From Bacillota bacterium (GTDB lineage Bacteria; Bacillota_C; Negativicutes; Sporomusales; Sporomusaceae), in assembly GCA_023441125.1 (NCBI GenBank), contig JAEZQV010000059.1:1-10822 (forward strand): 10,822 bases of DNA, given 5' to 3'. This document shows positions 1 through 6,399 of this stretch, one piece after another. Every line of letters starts with the position of its first letter. The stretch's first letter is position 1. Both the position numbers and the translations under genes were made by a program. The notes under the pieces were generated by a model. That model saw nothing but the letters and a program-made list of their open reading frames with translations, was not told where the DNA came from and did no database searches.

Positions 1-819
1 AATCATGACAATGGCGGTCTTGGGATGCAGCTTGGCCTGGGCTAAAACTTCACCGGCCCGCTCCCGGCTGACGCCGGTGGCAGCCGCCACAATCCGCTCG
101 GCCCGTTCCACCAGCTTGGCATTTGTCGCCTGCACATCCACCATCAGATTGCCGTATACTTTGCCCAGGCGGATCATGACCGCCGTTGTCAGCATATTAA
201 GCACCAGCTTCTGCGCAGTGCCGGCTTTCAGCCTGGTCGACCCGGCGATAACCTCCGGCCCTACCAGCGGGGTAATCGCCAGCTTGGCCACCTGGCCGCT
301 AGCCGGCGACGGTGTACAGCTGACAGCCACGGTAAAGGCCCCGCGTTCATTCGCATACTCCAAACCGCCAAGCACATAAGGAGTCCGGCCACTGGCGGCC
401 AGACCGACCACCACGTCGCCGGCGGTAAGCTCCAGCGCGGCCAGGTGCGGCAAAGCTCCCTCCCGTTGATCTTCGGCACCTTCCACGGCCTGAACGAGCG
501 CTTCGTTCCCCCCGGCAATCAGACCAATAACCCGGCCGGGTTCCAAGCCAAAAGTCGGCGGGCACTCGGCCGCATCCAATACGCCGAGACGGCCGCTGGT
601 GCCGGCCCCCAGATAGATCAGCCTGCCGCCGCTGCGGAAAGCGGTCACAATGGTATCCACGGCGATGGCAATACGCGGAATTTCCCGGGCTACCGCCGCG
701 GCCACCGTTTTATCCTCCGCATTAATAGCCACTAACAGTTCCTTGGTGGACAGGGTATCAATACCGGCCGTCCGGGGGTTAACCGCTTCGGTCAGTAACT
801 GTTCCAGTTTGACTTCCAA
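1..819 (-). CDS. murQ: N-acetylmuramic acid 6-phosphate etherase MurQ (C-terminus cut off by window edge)
   Basis: MurQ cleaves the D-lactyl ether of MurNAc-6-phosphate to give GlcNAc-6-phosphate and D-lactate, a cytoplasmic step of peptidoglycan recycling. The 273 visible codons read in frame to the window edge; the family is about 300 residues, so roughly the last 30 are missing. Family landmarks seen are an N-terminal LTEAVNPRT segment, the SIS-domain sugar-phosphate loop [10 protein letters not shown], the signature [10 protein letters not shown] with the expected catalytic Glu, a second SIS segment around [11 protein letters not shown], and [13 protein letters not shown] chose the TTG start at 819 because AAGGAG lies 8 nt upstream and the protein then begins [15 protein letters not shown], as expected; no ATG fits. 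The Shine-Dalgarno (SD) sequence overlaps the stop of the upstream kinase gene (10-15 nt gap), so translation is probably coupled. Family assignment is very secure. Confidence 0.95.
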   Translation of the reverse strand, partial: MEVKLEQLLTEAVNPRTAGIDTLSTKELLVAINAEDKTVAAAVAREIPRIAIAVDTIVTAFRSGGRLIYLGAGTSGRLGVLDAAECPPTFGLEPGRVIGLIAGGNEALVQAVEGAEDQREGALPHLAALELTAGDVVVGLAASGRTPYVLGGLEYANERGAFTVAVSCTPSPASGQVAKLAITPLVGPEVIAGSTRLKAGTAQKLVLNMLTTAVMIRLGKVYGNLMVDVQATNAKLVERAERIVAAATGVSRERAGEVLAQAKLHPKTAIVMI

Positions 820-831
820 GACAATCGCTCC

Positions 832-1752
832 TTATTGGTTTCTCCGGACCCACTCGATGGCCAGCTGCACGGCGCCCTCGGCCGGCTCCCGGCCGGCTGG
901 CACCAGGCGCACAGCAGCCCCTAATACCGCTTGCAGCCGCCGGCTGACAGCCGGAATCCGGTTAACGATGCTGCCGTAAGTACAGACAGACACATCCTGC
1001 TGCCCGGCAAAGCCGCGGCTCAGTACCGAGGTTACCAGGCCGGCCAGTTCACCGGCCGCCTGCGCCAATAGTTCAGCCGCCACCTTGTCCCCGCCCGCAG
1101 CCGCCGCGGCCACCACGGTGGCCAGCGAGGCCACCTCGGCTTTGGCAAGATCCCGGTTATTTATAAAGCTGATTAATTCATCCCAGCCGCTTAACCCAAA
1201 ATGTTCAATGATCAGGGGCAGTAACACCGTGGCCCTGTCCCGCTGCTCACTAGCCCGGATACTCCGCAGCAGGGCCTGCCTGCCGAGGAAGTAACCGCTG
1301 CCCTCATCACTGGCCAGGTGGCCCCAGCCGCCGGCCCGGATGACTTTATCCCGGCGGTTTATGCCATACGCCACCGAACCGGTGCCGGCAATCAGCACCA
1401 CACCCTCGGCCTTGCCCAAACCGGCAACCAGTGCGGCCTGGGCATCACTGTAAATCAGATAATGGCAGGAAAATCCCAAGCCGGCCAGCGCCTCCCGGAT
1501 AATTTCCTTGTCCCGGGGGCGGTCGGCGCCCGCCAAGCCCAGACCGACAACTTGTAAGCCGGCTACCGGCAAGGCACAGTCGGCGGCTAACGCCTGGATG
1601 ACGCCGCTTATTACCTGTTGAAAGCCGGTAAGCCCGGCGGTGTGGTAGTTGCCCGGCCCGAGTTCTACCCGCCCTAAAATTCTACCCGCAAAATCGGCGG
1701 CGCAGCCCACTGTTTTCGTGCCGCCGCCGTCGATACCGATCAGCCATTCCAT
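832..1752 (-). CDS. murK: BadF/BadG/BcrA/BcrD-family sugar kinase, probable MurNAc/GlcNAc kinase (MurK-like)
   Basis: This is a 306-residue ASKHA-fold kinase that probably phosphorylates MurNAc and/or GlcNAc at the 6-OH in the cytoplasm, supplying the MurQ substrate. Seen: phosphate-1 loop IGIDGGGTKT (residues 5-14), GPGNYH near 33-37, GLGLAGADRP (70-79), SDAQAAL (102-108) with the probable catalytic Asp, adenosine loop AGTGSVAYG (122-130) and GGWGHLASDEGSG (141-153). These are typical of the N-acetylhexosamine kinase branch of the BadF family. The clostridial MurK of this family has a similar length and is also linked to murQ. ATG at 1752 is preceded by AAGGTGAT. murQ follows after 12 nt, so the two form an operon. 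The fold is secure; the exact sugar (MurNAc, GlcNAc or glucosamine) is inferred from the murQ linkage. The family also contains CoA-dehydratase activators, but those carry an iron-sulfur cysteine pair that is absent here. Confidence 0.85.
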   Translation of the reverse strand: MEWLIGIDGGGTKTVGCAADFAGRILGRVELGPGNYHTAGLTGFQQVISGVIQALAADCALPVAGLQVVGLGLAGADRPRDKEIIREALAGLGFSCHYLIYSDAQAALVAGLGKAEGVVLIAGTGSVAYGINRRDKVIRAGGWGHLASDEGSGYFLGRQALLRSIRASEQRDRATVLLPLIIEHFGLSGWDELISFINNRDLAKAEVASLATVVAAAAAGGDKVAAELLAQAAGELAGLVTSVLSRGFAGQQDVSVCTYGSIVNRIPAVSRRLQAVLGAAVRLVPAGREPAEGAVQLAIEWVRRNQ

Positions 1753-1776
1753 AATCCATCACCTTATAAATCCTTA

Positions 1777-1805
1777 ACTTGCTGTTTAGCATCCACTCAG
1801 CAAGT
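1777..1805. repeat. 8-bp perfect inverted repeat in the murK leader
   Basis: ACTTGCTG (1777-1784) and CAGCAAGT (1798-1805) are exact complements with a 13-nt spacer, 25-53 bp upstream of the murK ATG. The position suits an operator or small 5'-UTR hairpin controlling murK-murQ, but no regulator can be named and chance is possible. I see no convincing sigma-A promoter between it and murK. Confidence 0.35.
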
Positions 1806-1921
1806 ATTTGACATCCACCGCCGGCATTCCTGTTGCCAGTGCAGGAAAGCCGGCTGGAATTTTCTCCTTGTCCCGGTCTATCCAGACAGCGGCGCGGTTC
1901 CCCGGAAACAGCAATACAAAT

Positions 1922-1951
1922 AACCTCCGGCTCTGATCAGAACCGGAGGTT
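1922..1951 (-). terminator. Hairpin downstream of ald, probable terminator
   Basis: Nine-bp GC-rich arms, AACCTCCGG (1922-1930) and CCGGAGGTT (1943-1951), extend across a CTGATCAG core with a single mismatch. The hairpin lies 41 nt after the ald stop. On the minus strand it is followed by ATTTGTATTG, a weak U-rich tail, and preceded by an A/T run. It probably ends the ald transcript. The poor U-tract leaves partial read-through into murK-murQ possible. Confidence 0.65.
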
Positions 1952-1991
1952 TAAAAAACGCTGCCAGACTATATTTACCTAACCGCTATGC

Positions 1992-3107
1992 TTAGGCCAA
2001 AATTTCTTCCACAGCAGTGTACGGCATATTATGCGCTTCGGCAACCCCTTTAAAGGTCACTTTGCCTTCATACACATTGAGGCCTTTAGCCAAACCGGCA
2101 TCCGCCTTGAGCGCAGCCTTCCAGCCGTGGTTGGCAATTTGCAGGGCATACTCGATGGTGGCATTGGTCAGGGCGAAGGTAGAGGTACGGGCAACAGCGC
2201 CTGGCATATTGGCCACCGAGTAGTGAACTACGCCATATTTCACGTAGGTAGGCTCGCTGTGAGTCGTTACGCGGTCGATCGTTTCGACGGAACCGCCCTG
2301 GTCGATGGCCACGTCGACAATAACCGAGCCGGGTTCCATCGTCTTAACCATGGCTTCGCTAACCAGTTTAGGCGCTTTGGCACCGGGCAGGAGCACGGCG
2401 CCGATAAGCAGGTCGGCCTTTTTCACCCAGTTGGCGATATTGTAACTGTTGGACATTACCGTGGTTACACGGCCGCCGAAGATATCATCCAGGTAAGCCA
2501 GACGGTCAACGGATTTGTCGATAATGGCCACACGGGCCCCCATGCCGACAGCCATTTTGGCCGCGTTGGTACCAACAATACCGCCGCCGACAATAACCAC
2601 CTGGGCGGATTCAACGCCCGGCACACCGCCTAACAGGATGCCCTTGCCGCCAAAAGGTTTTTCCAGGCAGTGAGCGCCAACCTGAACGGCCATCCGTCCG
2701 GCTACCTCGCTCATCGGCGTTAACAGCGGCAGGGCGTGGTTGCGTTCAATAGTTTCATAGGCAATACCGATAACTTTTTTCGCCAGCAAGGCCTTGGTCA
2801 GTTCGGGCTCTGGCGCGAGATGCAGGTAAGTAAACAGAATTTGGCCTTCATGGAACAATTCATATTCAGGAGCCAGCGGCTCTTTCACCTTCATAATCAT
2901 TTCCGCTTTATCAAACAAAGCTTTTTTGTCGGCGATAATTTGCGCGCCGGCTTTCACATAGCTTTCATCAGAAAAACCGCTGCCGACGCCGGCACTCTGT
3001 TCCACCAGCACAGTATGCCCGGCGTTTTTGAGGGTTTCGGTACCGGCCGGAGTAAGGGCCACCCGGTTTTCATTGTTTTTAATTTCTTTAGCCACACCAA
3101 TAATCAT
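1992..3107 (-). CDS. ald: Alanine dehydrogenase
   Basis: This cytoplasmic NAD-dependent enzyme oxidatively deaminates L-alanine to pyruvate, ammonia and NADH (reversible). The 371-residue length is that of the family. The N-terminal catalytic domain has [20 protein letters not shown] with substrate-binding Arg15, Lys75 in MKVKEPL and the catalytic His96 in YLHLAPE. The Rossmann domain carries VIVGGGIVG (172-179), an acidic residue at the end of the next strand (IIDKS) and Asp269 in VDVAIDQGG. An upstream in-frame extension of 25 codons to 3182 exists, but I prefer ATG 3107: AAGGAGG lies 8 nt upstream and the protein begins at the conserved MIIGVAKE. The gene has its own -24/-12 promoter and paired upstream operators, and a hairpin follows it. 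With alr and two permeases nearby, it probably lets the cell use alanine as carbon and nitrogen source. Confidence 0.96.
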   Translation of the reverse strand: MIIGVAKEIKNNENRVALTPAGTETLKNAGHTVLVEQSAGVGSGFSDESYVKAGAQIIADKKALFDKAEMIMKVKEPLAPEYELFHEGQILFTYLHLAPEPELTKALLAKKVIGIAYETIERNHALPLLTPMSEVAGRMAVQVGAHCLEKPFGGKGILLGGVPGVESAQVVIVGGGIVGTNAAKMAVGMGARVAIIDKSVDRLAYLDDIFGGRVTTVMSNSYNIANWVKKADLLIGAVLLPGAKAPKLVSEAMVKTMEPGSVIVDVAIDQGGSVETIDRVTTHSEPTYVKYGVVHYSVANMPGAVARTSTFALTNATIEYALQIANHGWKAALKADAGLAKGLNVYEGKVTFKGVAEAHNMPYTAVEEILA

Positions 3108-3169
3108 ATTGATAACCTCCTTATTCATGTAAACGCTAATAGCAGCGCTGACTTTCTTAAACACATGTA

Positions 3170-3187
3170 TCGCAAGTGTCATGCCAA
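3170..3187 (-). promoter_or_regulatory. Sigma-54 (-24/-12) promoter of ald
   Basis: On the minus strand the site reads TTGGCATGACACTTGCGA. Against the sigma-54 consensus YTGGCACG-N4-TTGCW it has the invariant GG and GC with exactly 10 nt between them, and TTGGCA and TTGC are intact. Transcription would start near 3160, leaving a leader of about 53 nt before the ald ATG. Two operator-like palindromes lie upstream, as expected for enhancer-dependent activation. The call comes from sequence inspection only. Confidence 0.75.
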
Positions 3188-3292
3188 TTTAGCCACTGTG
3201 GTGAAATCTTCCTCAGGGGCCCCGTCAACCCTGAGTTTTATGGCTGCAGATCCCGCTAACCAATTTTGGCCGGTAACGGGTAACGGCGCTAG

Positions 3293-3310
3293 TGGAAACA
3301 AAAGTCTCCA
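3293..3310. promoter_or_regulatory. Promoter-proximal upstream activator site for ald
   Basis: The plus strand reads TGGAAACAAAAGTCTCCA, an 18-bp near-palindrome (with flanks GTGGAAAC and GTCTCCAC, one mismatch). Its centre is about 117 bp upstream of the ald -24 GG. It has the same length and outer half-sites (TGGAA...TCCA) as the two palindromes in front of permease 1, which suggests one shared enhancer-binding protein. Confidence 0.55.
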
Positions 3311-3336
3311 CAATCTTGGCAACCATTTGCACCATT

Positions 3337-3354
3337 TGTAAACATTAGATTCCA
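3337..3354. promoter_or_regulatory. Distal upstream activator site for ald
   Basis: The plus strand reads TGTAAACATTAGATTCCA, and the minus strand TGGAATCTAATGTTTACA. It matches the 18-bp TGGAA...TTTCCA pattern with one outer mismatch. Its centre is 44 bp from the proximal ald site, nearly the same spacing as the 43 bp between the two permease 1 sites. It is the weakest of the four by symmetry and is supported mainly by spacing. Confidence 0.45.
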
Positions 3355-3377
3355 GAAATACAGTATTTTTGTATACA

Positions 3378-4787
3378 CTAGCTGTGCTTGGAAATATCGG
3401 CCGCTTGCTTATCATCGGCAACTGTATTATGCCAGCCAAACAAATAATAGGCGGCAACAAGCAGGATTAGCCAGATCGGCCCGACAATCATCGCCACCAG
3501 GGTATCCGGATCAAAACACATGACAATAGCCACAAAGGCCAGGAACGCCAGACAAATCCAGTTAACGACCGGATAACCGGGCATAGGATATTTTAATTTA
3601 CTTTGCTCTTCGGCAGTAAGCCCCTGCCGGAATTTCATCTGCACCAGGACAATAACGGCCCATACCCACAAAGCGGCAAACGTGCCCACACTGGTTACAT
3701 AGGTAAACACTTTGCCCGGAACAATGTAGTTGAGCACCACGCCGATCAGCAGAAACAACGCCGAAACCAGGATACCGTTCAGAGGTACTTTCCGGGCGCT
3801 CAGCTGGCCGAAAAACGCCGGTGCCCGGCCTTGCAGCGACAAATTATACAGCATGCGGCCGGTGCTGAAAATACCGCTGTTGCAGGATGACAACGCGGCT
3901 GTCAGGACAACAAAGTTAATAATGCCCGCCGCCGCCCGCACCCCCAGTTTTTCAAAAGTAAGCACAAACGGGCTGCCGATTGTCCCGAGCTGATTCCAGG
4001 GGTAAAGGGACATAATAACAAATAGTGCGCCAACATAAAAAATAAGAATCCGCCAGAACACTTTATCGATAGCTGCCGGCAGCGTTTTTTCCGGGTCTTT
4101 GGCCTCACCGGCCGTTACGCCGATTAATTCAATCCCTAAATAGGCAAACATGACCATGACCAGGGCCATAATCATGCCGGTCAGCCCTTTGGCGCAAAAG
4201 CCGCCGTACGCCCAGAGGTTGGAAATGCCGATAGGCACCCCGTTATTGCCTATCCCGAAAATAATCATACCTAAGCCCGCAATAATCATCGCGATAATTG
4301 TCAGTACCTTGATCAGGGCAAACCAGAATTCAAATTCACCGTAGGCTTCCACGGCAATTAAGTTAACTGTGGTCATGCAAATCAGGGCGGCCAGAGCCGG
4401 CACCCACTGGGGCACATCAGGAAACCAAAACTGCATATATACACCCACTGCCGTAATCTCGGCCATACAGGTAACCACCCACATAAACCAGTACGTCCAG
4501 CCGGTAAGATAGCCTGCCAGCGGGCCCAGGAATCGGTTGGCATAGGCACTGAAAGAACCGGATACCGGATAGGCTACCGCTACTTCCCCCAACGCCCGCA
4601 TAATGTAGAAGATGATAATACCACCAAGTAAATAAGTCAGCATCAAGGCCGGGCCGGCAGTTTTAATGGCCGTGGCCGAACCAAGGAACAGTCCGACCCC
4701 GATAGCGCCGCCGAGAGCAATCAGTTGAATATGTCTTTCCTGCAGACCACGGTGTAATTCTTCATGAAGACCATCTTTTTTATCCAT
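3378..4787 (-). CDS. Amino-acid permease 1 (APC superfamily, AAT family), probable alanine-type transporter
   Basis: This is a 469-residue integral membrane secondary transporter, of the length and hydrophobic pattern expected for a 12-helix AAT-family symporter. A short charged N-terminus ends in ELHRGLQERHIQLIALGG. Helix 1 holds the unwound substrate-binding motif GGAIGVGLFLGS (26-37), followed by GPALMLTYLLGG, AYPVSGSFSAYA (72-83), GWTYWFMW (97-104) and GEFEFWFALIK (150-160). The family includes CycA, the alanine permease AlaP and D-serine/D-alanine/glycine AapA of bacilli. Linkage to ald and alr, plus a regulatory region shared with ald, favours alanine or a similar small neutral amino acid; this is inference. 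The upstream in-frame extension to 4904 is rejected: ATG 4787 has an AGGGGGG SD, and the extension runs through the leader up to the -12 element. A close paralogue lies at 6400-7758. No clear terminator separates it from ald. Confidence 0.88.
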   Translation of the reverse strand: MDKKDGLHEELHRGLQERHIQLIALGGAIGVGLFLGSATAIKTAGPALMLTYLLGGIIIFYIMRALGEVAVAYPVSGSFSAYANRFLGPLAGYLTGWTYWFMWVVTCMAEITAVGVYMQFWFPDVPQWVPALAALICMTTVNLIAVEAYGEFEFWFALIKVLTIIAMIIAGLGMIIFGIGNNGVPIGISNLWAYGGFCAKGLTGMIMALVMVMFAYLGIELIGVTAGEAKDPEKTLPAAIDKVFWRILIFYVGALFVIMSLYPWNQLGTIGSPFVLTFEKLGVRAAAGIINFVVLTAALSSCNSGIFSTGRMLYNLSLQGRAPAFFGQLSARKVPLNGILVSALFLLIGVVLNYIVPGKVFTYVTSVGTFAALWVWAVIVLVQMKFRQGLTAEEQSKLKYPMPGYPVVNWICLAFLAFVAIVMCFDPDTLVAMIVGPIWLILLVAAYYLFGWHNTVADDKQAADISKHS

Positions 4788-4882
4788 GCTTTTCCCCCCT
4801 ATATTTTTGTTCGCTGCCAAAATAGCCCTAACCCGGCCATCACCTCCACTAAATGAAGTACATTTAATCATTTTGTATTCAC

Positions 4883-4899
4883 TGCAAAAACTATACCAA
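4883..4899 (-). promoter_or_regulatory. Sigma-54 (-24/-12) promoter of permease 1
   Basis: The minus strand reads TTGGTATAGTTTTTGCA. The GG and GC are 10 nt apart, the T-rich spacer and TTGCA match the -12 consensus, and the -24 element is TTGGTA instead of TTGGCA. The predicted start near 4873 gives a leader of about 85 nt. It is the only strong promoter-like element I see before the permease, and it is backed by two operator palindromes at typical enhancer distance. Confidence 0.7.
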
Positions 4900-4982
4900 G
4901 ACATTTACCGCTTATATTATGCAAGCTGCGGTGCGAATTATCCGCCCCGGGGCAGTAACAGCAACCAGTCCGTAGTAATTTT

Positions 4983-5000
4983 TGGAAATAAATATTTCCA
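4983..5000. promoter_or_regulatory. Promoter-proximal upstream activator site for permease 1
   Basis: TGGAAATAAATATTTCCA is a palindrome with 8-bp perfect arms and a 2-bp centre. Its centre is about 95 bp upstream of the -24 GG of permease 1. It shares length and half-sites with the ald-proximal site. The difference in promoter distance between the two genes is 22 bp, about two helical turns. Confidence 0.6.
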
Positions 5001-5025
5001 TTTTATGGATTCTTTAGTTTCCAGC

Positions 5026-5043
5026 TGGAATTAATAATTTCCA
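5026..5043. promoter_or_regulatory. Distal upstream activator site for permease 1
   Basis: TGGAATTAATAATTTCCA is an 18-bp near-palindrome in which the outer TGGAA and TTCCA are exact. Its centre is 43 bp (about four helical turns) from the proximal site. It overlaps a second perfect palindrome, TTCCAGCTGGAA at 5019-5030, which reuses the same half-site and could be an additional or alternative binding register. Confidence 0.55.
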
Positions 5044-5076
5044 GATTATACTGTAAAATCACAAAATTAAAACTAC

Positions 5077-5150
5077 TTGATTGTATTTCTTGCCGGCCAC
5101 AATCAAAGAAAACACGGCTTGCGCCGAGCCTTTGGCGAAAGCGTAAGCCG
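5077..5150. repeat. Two inverted repeats between the permease 1 operators and the alr terminator
   Basis: TTGATTGT (5077-5084) and ACAATCAA (5099-5106) form perfect 8-bp arms around 14 nt. CGGCTTGCGC (5115-5124) pairs with GCGTAAGCCG (5141-5150), giving 10 bp with one G-U pair if read on the plus strand. On the minus strand the second hairpin has one A-C mismatch and is followed by GTGTTTTCTTTG, so it might act as a back-up terminator behind alr. In the gene-free stretch 4788-5229 I see nothing beyond these repeats, the sigma-54 promoter and operators, and the alr terminator. Confidence 0.4.
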
Positions 5151-5194
5151 ATGTTGCCCTTATCCAGGCGAAAGTTATACTTTCTATCAGAATA

Positions 5195-5225
5195 GAAAAA
5201 GCAGGCTTCCCGCCCGGAAGCCTGC
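5195..5225 (-). terminator. Rho-independent terminator after alr
   Basis: Read on the minus strand, GCAGGCTTCC, a 5-nt loop and GGAAGCCTGC form a perfect 10-bp stem followed directly by TTTTTC. The stem starts 5 nt after the alr stop codon. It cleanly separates the permease 2-alr unit from permease 1. A further small palindrome, TTTCTAT-CAGA-ATAGAAA (5181-5198), overlaps its U-tract. Confidence 0.92.
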
Positions 5226-5229
5226 AGCA

Positions 5230-6348
5230 TTACCCTTCGTTGCTAAGATAGGTTCGCGGCACCCGCTTACCCACCATACATACCAATTCATAATTAATTG
5301 TCCCCAGGATGCCGGCCACCTCATCGGCCGGCAGTTCCGGCGGCCCAAACAAAATAGCCGTATCCCCGGGTCTGACATCCGCTATATCGCTGACATCAGC
5401 CATGCACTGGTCCATGCAGATCCTGCCGACCAAGGGTGCACGGCGGCCGTGAATCAGCACGCTGGTCCGGCCGGATAACCGGCGCGTCCAGCCGTCTGCA
5501 TAGCCAAGCGGCAAAGTGGCGATCGCGCGCTCCGTCGCCGAGGTATAGGCCCGTCCATAACTGATGCTTGTCCCGGCAGCCACATTTTTGACATGTGCAA
5601 CCTGCGCTTTTAACTGCATGGCAGGCGTCAGCGTAATATTCCTCATTACTTGGGCCGACGGCCATAGGCCATAGAGGATAATGCCGGGCCTGACCATATC
5701 CAGGTGTGTGTCCGGCATTTCCAGAGTGGCCGCACTGTTGGCGATGTGCCGGACCGGGATGGAAATCCCCTTGGCGTTTATCCGTGCCAGCGCTTCCTCA
5801 AACCTGGCATATTGTTCCCGGGCGTAGGTCTTGTCTGCTTCGTCCGCGGTGGCAAAGTGCGAAAATACGCCTTCTACCTCAACCCCAGGCATAGCGGCTA
5901 CCGCTGCGGCAAAATCACCGGCCTCGGCCGGCAGTACCCCCAGCCGACCCATGCCGGTATCAATTTTTAGATGAACTTTAACTTTTTTACCGGCTTCCCG
6001 GCCGGCCGACGCCAGCGCCCGGGCATCTTCCAGGGAAAAAACCGTCTGCGTAATATCATAGGCGGCAATAGTGCGCGCCTGCTGCGGCGGGGTATAGCCG
6101 AGGATCAGGATGGGAACCAGGAACCCGGCCTGCCTGAGTTCAATCGCCTCATTTAAAATGGCCACGGCCAGCCGGTCGGCCCCGGCCGCCAGCACCGCCC
6201 GGGACACGGCGATCGCCCCATGGCCATAGGCATCGGCCTTCACAACAGCACAAAACCTGACACCAGGCCGCAGACCTGCTTTTATCGCTTTTACATTTTT
6301 TTTAATTGCTGTCAAATTAATTTCAGCCCAAACAGGACGTTCCAACAT
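5230..6348 (-). CDS. alr: Alanine racemase
   Basis: This PLP-dependent cytoplasmic enzyme interconverts L- and D-alanine, supplying D-Ala for peptidoglycan or, in reverse, converting D-Ala to L-Ala for Ald. The 372 residues match fold-type III alanine racemases. Seen: RPVWAEINLTAIKKN at the N-terminus, PLP lysine Lys37 in VVKADAYGHG, Arg135 in KIDTGMGRLG, HIANSAA (201-207), RPGIILYG (220-227), catalytic Tyr264 in SISYGRAYTS, LGYADGW (281-287) and GRICMDQCM (308-316). ATG 6348 is preferred over GTG 6357 because GGGAG is 10 nt from the ATG but only 1 nt from the GTG, and racemases usually begin just before RPxWAEI. It follows permease 2 by 51 nt without a terminator, so the two are probably one transcript. 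Many spore formers carry two alanine racemases; whether this is the essential or a dedicated one cannot be told here. Confidence 0.96.
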   Translation of the reverse strand: MLERPVWAEINLTAIKKNVKAIKAGLRPGVRFCAVVKADAYGHGAIAVSRAVLAAGADRLAVAILNEAIELRQAGFLVPILILGYTPPQQARTIAAYDITQTVFSLEDARALASAGREAGKKVKVHLKIDTGMGRLGVLPAEAGDFAAAVAAMPGVEVEGVFSHFATADEADKTYAREQYARFEEALARINAKGISIPVRHIANSAATLEMPDTHLDMVRPGIILYGLWPSAQVMRNITLTPAMQLKAQVAHVKNVAAGTSISYGRAYTSATERAIATLPLGYADGWTRRLSGRTSVLIHGRRAPLVGRICMDQCMADVSDIADVRPGDTAILFGPPELPADEVAGILGTINYELVCMVGKRVPRTYLSNEG

Positions 6349-6399
6349 TATGCACACACTCCCTTACCGGCCGTCAAACCGTTACCGGTAGTAATAGAA

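Noticed and set aside
832..1752. The kinase considered as an activator of a benzoyl-CoA reductase or 2-hydroxyacyl-CoA dehydratase (same BadF family).
   Set aside because: It lacks the cysteine pair that ligates the bridging iron-sulfur cluster and is next to murQ.
2031..2633. Long plus-strand open frame opposite ald (200 codons), and a similar one at 2736-3341.
   Set aside because: They are antisense shadows of ald with no SD or recognisable motif; the minus-strand frame encodes a full-length conserved enzyme.
3108..3182. 25-codon in-frame N-terminal extension of ald to 3182.
   Set aside because: ATG 3107 has an ideal AAGGAGG and the conserved enzyme N-terminus. The extension would start at or upstream of the predicted transcription start.
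3182..3345. Minus-strand peptides upstream of ald that resemble pieces of a PTS HPr protein ([18 protein letters not shown] in one frame, MVQMVAKIVETFVST in another), suggesting a decayed ptsH-like gene.
   Set aside because: The pieces are in different frames, the GLHARPA active-site region is missing, and the same bases contain the proximal ald operator and abut the sigma-54 promoter. Resemblance is weak; a translated search against HPr proteins would decide.
3356..3377. AAATACAGTATTT and TGTATACA palindromes just after the permease 1 stop, considered as a terminator.
   Set aside because: The stems are short and AT-only with no GC-rich core, so they would not terminate efficiently.
4788..4904. 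39-codon in-frame N-terminal extension of permease 1.
   Set aside because: It runs upstream of the predicted transcript start into the sigma-54 -12 element and has no counterpart in permease 2; ATG 4787 has its own SD.
5110..5175. Riboswitch-like sequence (GAAAGCGTAAGCC pattern) considered as a cyclic-di-GMP or similar aptamer.
   Set aside because: The order of conserved motifs does not match any aptamer class I can reconstruct, and no gene lies directly downstream on the plus strand.
6361..6399. Repeated TTACCGG motifs and the palindrome ACCGTTACCGGT between permease 2 and alr, similar to GGTAACGG repeats at 3271-3287.
   Set aside because: The motifs are short, with different arrangements at the two places and no promoter beside them; chance is likely at this GC content.
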